From contig CAJNOI010000060.1 of the NCBI GenBank assembly GCA_905250115.1, positions 62,001-126,000 on the forward strand: a stretch of DNA of 64,000 nucleotides. Direction: 5' to 3'. Positions 54,728-64,000 of this stretch are shown here, in pieces. This DNA is from Adineta steineri (taxonomy: Eukaryota; Rotifera; Eurotatoria; Adinetida; Adinetidae). A program made the translations under genes and the position numbers. Under the pieces are notes generated by a model. The model saw only the letters and a program-made list of their open reading frames with translations. It did no database searches and was not told where the DNA came from. Position 1 is the first letter of the stretch. Every line of letters begins with the position of its first letter.

Positions 54728-55758
54728 ATGTATACAAATGTATCGAACTCATCAAAGCACTCCTACCGTGACAAGTGCACACCGCCTCGTCAAGTTGTTC
54801 TTCGTACTCAAGTAAAAACAAAAAATTCTTCTTAATGATATTTTGATTGACTTTTTTTTTCCTTATAAATTTTTAGCCAAATAATAATCGTGTTGCCTTA
54901 GTTCATGAAAGAAAATATACAATTAGATTACGTCGCCGTCGTGCTCAACAAACACGTTCGTTCTATGATAATACTGAAGGTGATGAAAGTGAACCTATTG
55001 TATCAAAATGGACTATTGTTAGACAACGTTTACCCGATATTCTTGCTCTTAGTGGGACTTATAAACCATCGAGTATTCGAGCTCAACTTGTTCTACTCGT
55101 GGCTTTAATGAATAAACAAACACATGAACAAATGAATGAACAATATCAATTAATGAGAAATGAACAAAATGGCGTAATGTCACATAGAATGCCAGATAGT
55201 GTTACTATTAATACTAGTGGTCGTACTCGAGAAATTTGTTTAAAACGTATTCCATCACAACAAATGATTCATGTTGATACTGATACTTTAGCATTTTCAG
55301 TTCCAACACGTCAATTTATATTAGCTATAAGTCGTGGTAATACTCACGAAACAGCGGCAAAATTTTGTCCACCAGCTATAAGTGATATGTTAATTGATTT
55401 ATCTAAAATCAAAATAATTGATGATCGTCGTCAATTTAAACGTGCACAATTTAAAATGCGTCTTGGTCAAAGTTTATTTTTCTTTGTATTTATATTTATT
55501 ATTACAATGATGTTTGCACTTACTCTTAGTACAACAAATTTAATATTGAATGATGCTTGGAATAATCCAATACCAATAGCATCAGGAATATCTAATCAAT
55601 CTTCAAACTCACCAACCGAAGATTGGCAAACCCGAGTGAAGAAACTTTTAACTTCAATTAACTCAACTTTAATTTCAATTAACTCTAATATGACTTCAGT
55701 TCACACTATTTTAACTTCACTTAACTCCACTTCGCGTAACTCCACTTCATCTTGGTAA
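54728..55758 (+). CDS. single-pass membrane protein of unknown family
   Basis: Two exons, 54728-54811 and 54877-55758 (65-nt intron), give 321 aa. The N-terminal part is polar with a strong basic cluster (TIRLRRRRAQQTR). Residues about 228-248 form a TM helix (LFFFVFIFIITMMFALTL). By the positive-inside rule the N-terminus (RRQFKRAQFKMR just before the helix) should be cytoplasmic, giving type II topology with the C-terminus outside. The C-terminal 40 residues repeat a heptad-like LTSINST motif with several N-x-S/T sequons (INST, NMT, LNST, RNST). I recognise no domain; it may be lineage-specific. The ATG at 54728 was chosen because it opens the only frame joining the splice in phase. Confidence 0.8.
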
Positions 55759-56958
55759 AAATCCACTCCGATTTGATAAATCGAGTTTGTTTGAACACGA
55801 TTCATTACCTATCTTTTCCTTTCAATAACAAATAAAATCAACAGGGGTTAAATCGGAACTGGAAAAAAATCACGAAATTCAACTTCACCTATTTTTTCAA
55901 AATTATGCTCCAACTCTAATTTGCAGTTGTCTATCTTCAAATCAAAATTAAAAATAAAGAGTTTTTCCATTAAAACAAACGGTGAAACTGAATTTTGGTG
56001 ATTATATTTAATTTACAATTTTTTGTTTTAATTCTTAAGTTATATTTAATAATATCAATAGATATATTTTCTATTGATAGTACAGATATTTGAATGATTA
56101 AAAAGATTTACTTTTTTTTATTATTGTATTATTATTTTTCTTTCTAAATGAATTCTTCTAATGGATTGTTAAAAGTGTAATGAAACCAAGCGAAGTAATT
56201 AGTATTATTGCTTGAAAAGTATTGGTTTTTATTTTTATTTGTGTTTTTTGACGTGTGAAGTTTTAGAATATATTTTAAGTAGTTGGGAATTGAATTTGTT
56301 AAGATATACTTCTTCACTGTTTTAAGATTTCAATTCAGTCATTTATTCATTTCTCTATGTTAATTTCTTATCAAACTCATCTTTTTTCAGTTATTCGATA
56401 TATGTGATCAACACTTTTCAATCTTTGGAGAAATCAAATGAAGTACAAAAGACAATTAACTATTTTCTCTCGTAGATATAGTTGTCTCTCCATGTTACAA
56501 AATAATCATGATCTATTTAGTATCTAACTGATAGATTCGTCTGAAAGGGACAGATTTTTTTCTATTAAATTCGCTTCTTAATTAAAAGCACCGAAGAAAG
56601 TTTAAGTTTGAAACATCTTTCATCATTTTCATATTCAAACCATTTGTACAAATTAAATTTTGGTACATTAACTACAAATATTGGTACTATAAATTTAACT
56701 TACACGATTGTGTTATTTTTAGATTTAATTGTATTGTAAAATTTCTTGATATACAAGATGTCTGAAAGTCATGACTATTTAAAAAATTCATTTTTCTTTC
56801 TGATTAACAAAGTAATATTAATAAATTTTTTCCGTACGATTCACATTTATAAGTACTGCTCAAAAATATTATCTTTGACATCAATATAAAAATGTCGTCA
56901 TTTTACAACTTCTAAAAAATACTATGAAAAGTTTTTTTTGTTTTAATTAAATTGATAT
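55759..56958. other. non-coding stretch
   Basis: 3' flank of the preceding gene, AT-rich, with no gene or repeat that I can support. Confidence 0.5.
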
Positions 56959-57351
56959 GTCTAGTTATTCAAATGATCTAGATTTTTAAGTGTTGTTTTA
57001 TAAACGTTTGCCTTGAGATGTCCTTACAAAAAGAAGTCGAATGATGTTAAATCAATCCATCTCATCCAATCCACCTGTTACAAAAGATCTCATTGAGTCA
57101 ACTACGGAGTGCCTTCGAGAGAATAGCATCTTCTAAAAGGCTAACAACTGCTGACATTTGTTTCTAGACAGATTGACCAGCTACATACTTCGAGAAGACA
57201 GTTCGTAATTGGCTTAATGACATCTTTAACAACAGATAGATTGGAAGAAATGGATCAACTTAACACTATTAGACTTCTGTTTGTAGGGACATCTCAAAAC
57301 AAATGTCTATAAAACAACTCTTGAAAATCTAGATCATTTGAATAGCTCGAC
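56959..57351. mobile_element. mariner/Tc1-like deletion derivative with 65-bp inverted repeats
   Basis: Terminal inverted repeats at 56959-57023 and 57287-57351 match at about 57 of 65 positions. The interior of about 260 bp has traces of coding: a frame reading TVRNWL beside NDIFNN and IGRNGST. These recall the helix-turn-helix and C-terminal catalytic regions of mariner-type transposases brought together by deletion, with stops between. The right repeat lies three bases from the N gap. Class assignment is inference; the inverted repeats are seen directly. Confidence 0.75.
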
Positions 57352-57354
57352 GAC

Positions 57355-57364
57355 NNNNNNNNNN
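57355..57364. other. assembly gap (10 N)
   Basis: Ten N bases mark a join of unknown true size directly next to the inverted-repeat element. Sequence order across it should not be trusted. Confidence 0.99.
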
Positions 57365-57475
57365 AAAAAACAGATTCAACAGAAGCATTACGACAAGGTA
57401 ATGAAAATAGAAAACATAAGAGGTTTTTAAAATTTGGCGATGAAGTAAGAGTAAATAATAATATCTAGAGTTGAT
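57365..57475 (+). pseudogene. possible retroelement integrase C-terminal remnant
   Basis: One frame reads QIQQKHYDK, and a shifted frame about 50 bases later reads LKFGDEVRV, followed by a stop. This order (YYDK-like helix, then F-x-GD-x-V strand) recalls the C-terminal end of LTR-retroelement integrases. It would be a frameshifted fragment cut by the gap. The match is short and made from memory. Confidence 0.3.
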
Positions 57476-58477
57476 TACATCTTACAATCTGACCTTGTCT
57501 TATGTGATTTTTTTGACAAAAAGATCGGTTAAAATATTGAGAGTATTCATTGAAAACATCAAAGATAAAAATTCTAAAAAGCAGAACAGGTGGCAATACT
57601 GTTTAAATATCAAGATTTGAAAAAGAAAGTTTTCAAAGAAATATCATTGTATATAAAGATGTCTGAGATTCTTATCTACAGCTTATCGTAATTCCTAATT
57701 TGTAAGAGAATAAATTCTTTATAACAATATAATATAAAAATTATTTAACAGTATTTTTCAAATAAGCAGAGTTTATTGTGCGTGATACAAATGATATATT
57801 TGCTTACAATTAGCCAAAGATCCTATCTAACAAGTTCTAGAAATATAATAAGAAAAAATAACACGTTCGGATTCTCGTAGGTCATTTCATTTCATATTAA
57901 TGATCAATATATATATCAGAAGAAGTAGAACCAAAGGGGAAAAACAAGAATTCAATCAACTTGACTGGTACTTTCCTTTCTTTTATTTTATTCCAGACGT
58001 ACTTGAAAAAAGTTTTGAAGTAGATGAGATTTCTTTTTTTCTCCCTGCTGGGTTAGAAAGGATTTTGTATTGACTACCGTTAATAAAAATCATAGATTTG
58101 CTTCGTTCTCTCATTTTTTGTTACATCCTTGTCACCACCTTTTTTTCTGTTCTATATCAATCAATAAAACAATCAACATAAGGAGTATAATATTTTTTAT
58201 ATATCGTGATTTCTTTCTAATCGTAACTACAATGAACTCAAAATTCTTTTGAAAAGAATTATACCTAGAACGATAATTGAAAGTAACTGAATTACATATT
58301 CATCCGTCTCTCACAAATGTTAAACACGGTTAGTATATAAGATTATTTTTACAATGCCATACTGTTGTGTTAAAACATGAATAACTACTTGTTATATCCT
58401 CAAAGTTTCGAATAAAATAACAAGAAATCCAAGATAAACTATTTATTGTTATCGATTTTACCTAAAAGAAAGCAATA
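57476..58477. other. non-coding stretch
   Basis: AT-rich sequence with no supported exon. The missing first exon of the glycosyltransferase gene may lie here or beyond the gap. Confidence 0.4.
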
Positions 58478-59061
58478 CTACTGTCCATTTCAACAAAAAA
58501 GGCGGGTGGGTATTTTTCGAATAATTTTTGGTAGGAACAAGATAAAGAGCTGTGGTTTTCACCGTTAGAAAGAGCAGATGAAGGTGCATCAAAACTTATA
58601 TGTGAAGATTTCTCTAACTACTTCCAAAGGCTATTATAGGAAAATCTTGGATAAACAGTATGTCTCGCATTAACGCCACATTAGTTCGTTCATTTTCGGG
58701 AGTGTTGTAGAATCGCCAGATCAAGAACTACAAAACTATGTGAAGATTTTCCTCATGATTACTACTGATTTAATCTTTCACTGGTAAAAAACACTAGTAA
58801 CCCATTTTTCGTACAAAAAATAGAAGTTTCTGGGATGTTTTGATAAAAAATCGTATTTTTTCGCGTGCGAGAAAAAGGCAGTTTCTTCTAAACATCTGAC
58901 TGGCAGTCTTTAGGAAGCAGTTAGAGAAATCTTCCGAGATATGTTTTGATGCATCTTCATCTGCTTTTTCTAAGGGTGAAACCCGCAACTCTCTATCTTG
59001 TTCCTATCAAAAAATTCTCGAAAAATACTCACCCGCTTTTTTTTTTTGAAACGGACAGTAG
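58478..59061. mobile_element. 584-bp MITE with long terminal inverted repeats
   Basis: The left arm (58478-58633) pairs with the right arm (58905-59061) as imperfect inverted repeats of about 155 bp. The outer ends read CTACTGTCC and GGACAGTAG. AATA flanks both sides (58474-58477 and 59062-59065), a likely target-site duplication. No transposase frame is present. It lies 40 bp from the next exon's acceptor. Confidence 0.8.
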
Positions 59062-59100
59062 AATAGTGAAGTATTTATATATTTTTGTATTTATATATAG

Positions 59101-59943
59101 GATAAATTTACAATACAAAAATTCGAAAAATCCCTTACATTAATATTATTAATATTAGTTTTAATTTATTTCTCATTTCGTACTTGTTACTCGCAAAGAA
59201 ATTTAATAGATATTAAAATTATACAAAATCATACATCGACACGAATCAATGTATTTATAATAACGTCTAGTTGTATTTCATTACGTTTTAATATAACAAA
59301 AGAAAATATTGAACGAGTATTTCCAAATTATGTTAATATATATTGCTTTAAATCTATTCCATTAAATGATTCTCGTATTCATACATCATCATCAAGTGTA
59401 TTAAAAAAATTTTCATCAAATTTATTATCATTTATAAATGTATGGACATATGAAATTCCAAAATATTCGAAAAATGGTGATTTAGAATGGTCACTTGTAT
59501 TTGAAGATGATGTTAATTTTGTTGAACCATCAAAATTTTCCTTACCAAATTATATTAATATATTACAAGATATAATGCAAAATCCAGAAATACAACTTCA
59601 TCATGGTGTATTTTATTTAGGTATATGTGGACCAAAATTCTCGAATAATAACATTTCATTAGTAACAAAATTTCCAAATAATACCCTTTTAAGTACTAAA
59701 GGTTATGGATGGTGTGCACATGGAATGGGTTTAACAACAAAACGTGCAAAAGAGTTTTGGACACATATATCATCCTATCGTCCGGCTCCTGATGCAGCTG
59801 TTGATTTTTTTCTTCGAGAATATTGTATTAGAAGTAAAACTGATTATTATATTTTAGGTTCGAATTATCACTGGCCACCTGGAACAGGACATTACGGAAT
59901 AGCATATCAAGATCGAGGACGATTTTATTCTGGAATGAATTAA
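59101..59943 (+). CDS. GT25-like glycosyltransferase, type II membrane protein (5' exon not found)
   Basis: After a TTATATATAG acceptor at 59100 the frame stays open to the stop at 59943 (280 aa), but it has no Met before the membrane segment, so an upstream exon must carry the start. A hydrophobic run (LTLILLILVLIYF) near the beginning is a signal-anchor, placing the catalytic domain in the Golgi or ER lumen. RINVFIITSS opens the fold; WSLVFEDDVNF holds the E/D-D-D metal-binding motif of GT25-type transferases; KGYGWCAHGMGLTTKRAKEFW and PAPDAAVDFFLREYC are typical later elements. GT25 includes collagen galactosyltransferases and LOS transferases; the substrate here is unknown. An upstream stop at 59098-59100 limits the exon. 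Confidence 0.75.
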   Translation, partial: DKFTIQKFEKSLTLILLILVLIYFSFRTCYSQRNLIDIKIIQNHTSTRINVFIITSSCISLRFNITKENIERVFPNYVNIYCFKSIPLNDSRIHTSSSSVLKKFSSNLLSFINVWTYEIPKYSKNGDLEWSLVFEDDVNFVEPSKFSLPNYINILQDIMQNPEIQLHHGVFYLGICGPKFSNNNISLVTKFPNNTLLSTKGYGWCAHGMGLTTKRAKEFWTHISSYRPAPDAAVDFFLREYCIRSKTDYYILGSNYHWPPGTGHYGIAYQDRGRFYSGMN

Positions 59944-61041
59944 TTTATAGGGTTATCATTGTTTTTTATTTTAAATAAATAATATAGAAAAATATATCAA
60001 TTGTTTCAGAAAACTTATTATAATAATCGATTTCACATTGATAGATATCTATAGCGAGATACTTCAGAAATATTATTATTTGCTCTATCTTCTTAAAATA
60101 ATCATTTAGTACTATATTAAATAACTTAAAGTATACATGTGATAAAATGTATGTACCGATGAAGATTTAACAATCACTCATTATGCTTCTGTTGAATCTG
60201 TTTTTTCACATACGAAGCATTTAGTAAACAAGTAATGCTCGTCCGAGGACTCGCTTAGCTCTTTCTCGTAGAAATCCATTTTCTTCACATTTATTGGAAA
60301 AACAAATAAAAACGTGAAAAATTAGTTTTCAATGTTTTTTTGACCCTGTGGAAATACAAGCAAACAATTTATGATTACTGGACTCCTCTCTACGAGAAAG
60401 AGAATTACATGCGAAACTATATGACAACAGAATTAGTGTCAACTGAATTAAAAATAGATTTGAATGCTCCTTTAAAATCTTCTAATATGGACAAGCATAT
60501 ATTATCGAACCAAAATAGATTGAAAGCTATTAGGTCGGATGACAAAAATATATATTTATAAAAATGTTCAGTAAATGTATTTATCTATGTTTAATTTTGT
60601 ACACTAAAATATAAAATATAAATAATGCTAAACTTTCTTATTATTTTATTACGGCCTATATAGCTTAAACCATAGTTTGATATTAAAAAACACTTTTAGC
60701 TTCTTAGATAGATCATTTTCTGCTTTTCGAAAGGCAAAAGATAGCGGTATACTGTATTTATTCTAGAAATTAATATATTCTCTGACAGATTTTGTTTTGT
60801 GGTTTGTTGAATAATGGCTACTTAGATAGTCGAAACGTGGAATTAAATAGAATTTTCATTCGTTATTATTATCGTCACTAAATTTTCTCTTACAATTATT
60901 TCTTGTCTATCAATAAAATTACTTTTAAAATATCAAATAGATGTTCTATATTCTTTTTAGTGATTTGTTTTCTTTTTAATTTATTCCATCTTTTAATAAA
61001 CAACAAAACATCGAAAAAAAACAAGAAACAATAAGGTAAAT
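59944..61041. other. convergent intergenic region
   Basis: Between the glycosyltransferase (+) and EXOSC10 (-) stops. A 73-codon open frame at 60340-60561 is polar and has no context to support a gene. A short inverted pair (CTCTTTCTCGTAGA) lies near 60258-60271 and 60397-60405. A 24-base stretch at 60183-60206 is the exact reverse complement of 57365-57388. Confidence 0.45.
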
Positions 61042-64000
61042 CTATGTTTTTTTTGGAAAAGGATATGATATAGATTTATTTGTCTGTTGAGCACCAGGTC
61101 GCTTTGCCGTCTATTAATTAAAACATCATGTATGAATACATATATATGTATATATAGAACTTACTTTAGCTTTTGAAGATTTCTTTGGACGATTTGGTTC
61201 GTAAATCTCTTCATCATCAGCTGGTCGTTTGAATTTTTCTATAAAAAAGAAATTCAATTTATTAATAAAAATCTTTTCTTTTTTCTTGTCAACTAACTGT
61301 TTGAAAGCATTTCAATTTCGTAATTAAATGGTTTAAATGATGTTTGTTGTTTATATTCATTGATATCATCGAGAATTTCTCCTGGTTCTTCATCATCCTC
61401 ATCATTATCATCTAATAAAATTGTTGATGGTACTTCATCAGCAACACAACCACGTCGATATTTTTTATTTTTCGTTTTATTATTCATATTTTCATCACTA
61501 GCAGTTTTTCGTTTACGTTTTGTAGCTGATGGCTAAAATATGAAAAATACAAAAATATTTATTTTAACTTAAGAATTCTTCTTTTGTTTTACGTTTTTGT
61601 TAAGCATAATTAATTCAATATCATCAGTAGATTTTTCTTTACTAATTGTACCATTTTGATTAGTACTATCATGTTGAATAGATTTTCCAATAACTAGAAA
61701 AAATATTCTTATAGTAAATGAAATGATAGTTTTGTTTTGAAAAATAATTACTTGATGGATCTCGATCAGGATAATAAACTTGCCATAATGGTTTGGTTTT
61801 AATTAATGCACCTGTTCGATACGATTCAGGCATATACTAAAATATAGATTGAATTTAGAAATAATTAAAAGACAGACTAGGTGATCATCCTATCAAATGT
61901 TTTATCTGAATTTTTCTAGTTTAAAATTTACAAGATAAAATACTTGTTCTGTCTTGCTGCTCAACCAGATAAATAATAATGGGTATTTACTAGGTACTAT
62001 CAATGCTACTACAAATGTTGATTCTTCCACGCTAAAAGCGAGACTTACGAGGGAACCTCCCGAGGTGTCAAAAACCTTTTGAGCAGAAATTTTGTCCACA
62101 AGTAGAGGATATATAGACTAGAAAAAGCTTAAAAGGATTTGTGCCCAAGTTGATGTTTAACTGAGATATCGACTACTTATTGTATTTGTCCTATAGGGTC
62201 CTATCTGTGCAATAAAATCAAAGTTTCAAATTTAGGCCTGAAACTTTGTCCACACTAGGACCTCAATCAGGCAAGCTTGCTTACAAAGTTTCAGAAATTT
62301 TAGACAGATTATCTCCGAGATATGAATCCGTCAAAATATTCATGTGAAACCTAATATTCATGAGAAAGCGTCCCTATGTTAATATACTTGTATCTCAGAG
62401 ACAGTCTTTCAGAAATTCCTGGAACTTTGTAAGCAAGTTTGCCTGATTGAGGTCCTAGTGTGGACAATGTTTCAGGCTTAAATTCCAAACTTTGATTTTA
62501 CTGCATAGATAGGGTCCTATAGGACAAATACAATAAATAGTCGATATCTCAGATAAACATTAACTTGGGCACATATCCTTTTAAGCTTTTTCTAGTCTAT
62601 ATATCCTCTACTTGTGGACAAAATTTCAGCTCAAAAGGTTTTTAACATCTCGGGAGATTCCCTCGTTAGACAAAGCACTGATAGGCAGCGCCTATCCAAA
62701 AAAAGAAACTTGGATAAAACACTGCCCAATAAAAGTCTGGAAAAATACAATACTATCAAAATCACAATGTAGAATGCATCATTTCTATAACTATCTATAC
62801 CGCACGATGTTGTAGAAAACTTTACTCTATATAACTTAATTCTTCTAACATTCATATATCTCATAAATAAATACCATATCAAAAAAGTTCGTTAATATTT
62901 TTGATCGAGATTTGCATATTGGCAAAAGTTGGGTTTTAATCTGAATTGGTAATGATGAACTATTTAATGTATCACGTTTATTTGATTCTTCAATAAATGC
63001 TTCATCAAGAATAGAAGAGAGATCTTTAAAAATAAAATTTTTATGAAAATTTCCATATCAAAAAAAATCTTTACTTACCATTCGAAAGAATCTTTTTAGT
63101 TGAATCTGTATTTGATCCCTGTTGTTGTTGTTGTTGTTCTGTTTGATGAGATGTATCATGTGGACAATAAAGAACATTTTCTGGATCATATAATGCAGGT
63201 AATGTTAATGGTGCTGATTTCTGTTCTTTTGGTTCCTAAGAAAAAAAAACAATGATTTTTCAAAAGTTTATTAATGAAAAAATTCGTTACATCAATTAAC
63301 GGTATATCTCGAGCTTTTAATATAATCTGATGTATATCATGTAAATGATGTTGAACCAGTAATGGTACTGGATTACAACAAGCTCGAACTCCTTGGGATT
63401 CTCTAAATGAAATTAAAAAAAGGAGATTATCGAAATATTTATTAGAAAAATTCATTACAAACCTTGGAAGAATATCTGAGATTTGAAGAAGCATATGATT
63501 AGGTAATACATATCTTGAAAATAAGAATGTAAATAATTATATTGACAAGAAAAAAAAATTATTATTTTACCCAGTTGATTCATCTTGATCGCGAGCAATT
63601 CTATCTCGCCAATAATAAAGAGATTTCAAAGCTGCTAATTGACGTATATTAAATGTTTTACGTGATTTTAAATAAATATTTCGATAAGCATCATCATCAA
63701 AATATGGTTTTTTATAAAGCTAATATATAAAACAAAAAATAAAATAAAATAAATCATTTTTAATATTACTTTTTGACAAATCATTTTCGATTTTTCATAA
63801 ACTGATTTAAGAATTTGTGGATTTTTTTGTACTAAACGATTACGTAATAAATCGTATATATAAAGAAGATAATGTGTATCTTCACGAGCATAACGAAGAT
63901 ATTCTTCTGGTAATGGTCTAAAATAATAATTATGATCTTCGAAAAGCAAAGGAATATTTTCAATATAACCTTATTCTCCAATCAGCTAATTGAAATTGTT
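61042..64000 (-). CDS. EXOSC10: exosome component 10 / Rrp6, C-terminal part (cut by window edge)
   Basis: Rrp6/EXOSC10 is the DEDD-family 3'-5' exoribonuclease of the nuclear exosome. Minus-strand exons: 63970-64000 (open to the right), 63770-63917, 63571-63719, 63463-63513, 63291-63402, 63079-63235, 62875-63023, 61752-61836, 61593-61693, 61298-61532, 61165-61238 and 61042-61110; 452 residues here. QLADWRI and RPLPEEYLRYAREDTHYLLYIYD are the end of the nuclease domain; the Tyr and Asp of the last exo motif (Y-x3-D) are present. The HRDC domain follows (ALKSLYYWRDRIARDQDEST; YVLPNHMLLQISDILP; GVRACCNPVPLLVQHH). The tail holds a Gln run, Lys/Arg clusters (KRKRKT) and an acidic patch, ending in SYPFPKKT. 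The N-terminal PMC2NT and first catalytic residues are outside the window. Intron 61837-62874 is enlarged by a fold-back element. Confidence 0.95.
62044..62670. mobile_element. fold-back (palindromic) element in an EXOSC10 intron
   Basis: Two arms of about 280 bp, 62044-62322 and 62391-62670, are imperfect reverse complements separated by a spacer of about 68 bp. Long exact blocks occur in both arms, such as TGTCCACAAGTAGAGGATAT and its complement. A separate perfect hairpin GATAGGC-AGC-GCCTATC follows at about 62680-62696. No coding frame is preserved. The element explains why this intron is about 1 kb. Confidence 0.85.

Noticed and set aside
60340-60561. 73-codon polar plus-strand frame between two convergent genes
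   Set aside because: Looks somewhat coding, but has no acceptor, homologue or partner exon; it may be a decayed fragment.

Overview
This is a eukaryotic, strongly AT-rich window of animal DNA. Genes have many exons, and most introns are about 48-65 nt with GT-AG ends. Innexin, NCAM-type, TRAF-type, CD36-type and NHL/EGF membrane-protein genes mark it as metazoan. The small introns, AT-rich codon use and the NHL-mucin-EGF receptor style suggest a bdelloid rotifer such as Rotaria; that is inference from gene style, not something a marker proves. A 10-base N run at 57355-57364 shows this is an assembled scaffold.

Layout. 1-5765: nearly all non-coding, with a possible exon end at the left edge. 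5766-12307: an innexin gap-junction gene (+), with two upstream coding-looking exons 4 kb away that splice to it in frame. 13258-13868: secreted ten-Cys plus Kunitz protein (+). 14153-15852: 26S proteasome ATPase Rpt4/PSMC6 (+, 10 exons). 16328-19290: large zinc-finger protein with a transposase-like core (+). 20044-21254: MGC-starting protein of unknown function (+). 21615-23089: RING-less TRAF-like protein (-). 23090-29067: gene-poor. 29068-34829: NCAM/Fasciclin II-like adhesion protein (+) with tiny cassette-type exons and two possible C-termini. 35780-39975: NHL-propeller, Thr-rich tandem-repeat, EGF, single-pass receptor (+). 40127-41794: CD36/LIMP-2 family protein (-). 43008-43634: small secreted protein (-). 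43635-50520: gene-poor. 50530-51345: putative myristoylated low-complexity protein (+). 54728-55758: novel single-pass membrane protein (+). 56959-59061: transposon debris and an assembly gap. 59101-59943: GT25-like glycosyltransferase exon (+). 61042-64000: EXOSC10/Rrp6 C-terminal half (-), running off the right edge and carrying a fold-back element in an intron.

No operon-like logic links the genes. Housekeeping genes (PSMC6, EXOSC10) sit among cell-surface and secreted genes (innexin, Kunitz, NCAM-like, NHL/EGF, CD36). The most unusual material is the splicing architecture of the two large surface genes: in-frame 21-24 nt exons and alternative PDZ-type tail in the NCAM-like gene, and uniformly phase-1 symmetric exons with an 84-bp tandem repeat in the NHL gene. 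Next come the transposase-derived zinc-finger gene and several non-autonomous transposons at 53-63 kb. All gene models were built by eye from splice sites and reading frame; no search or alignment was run.
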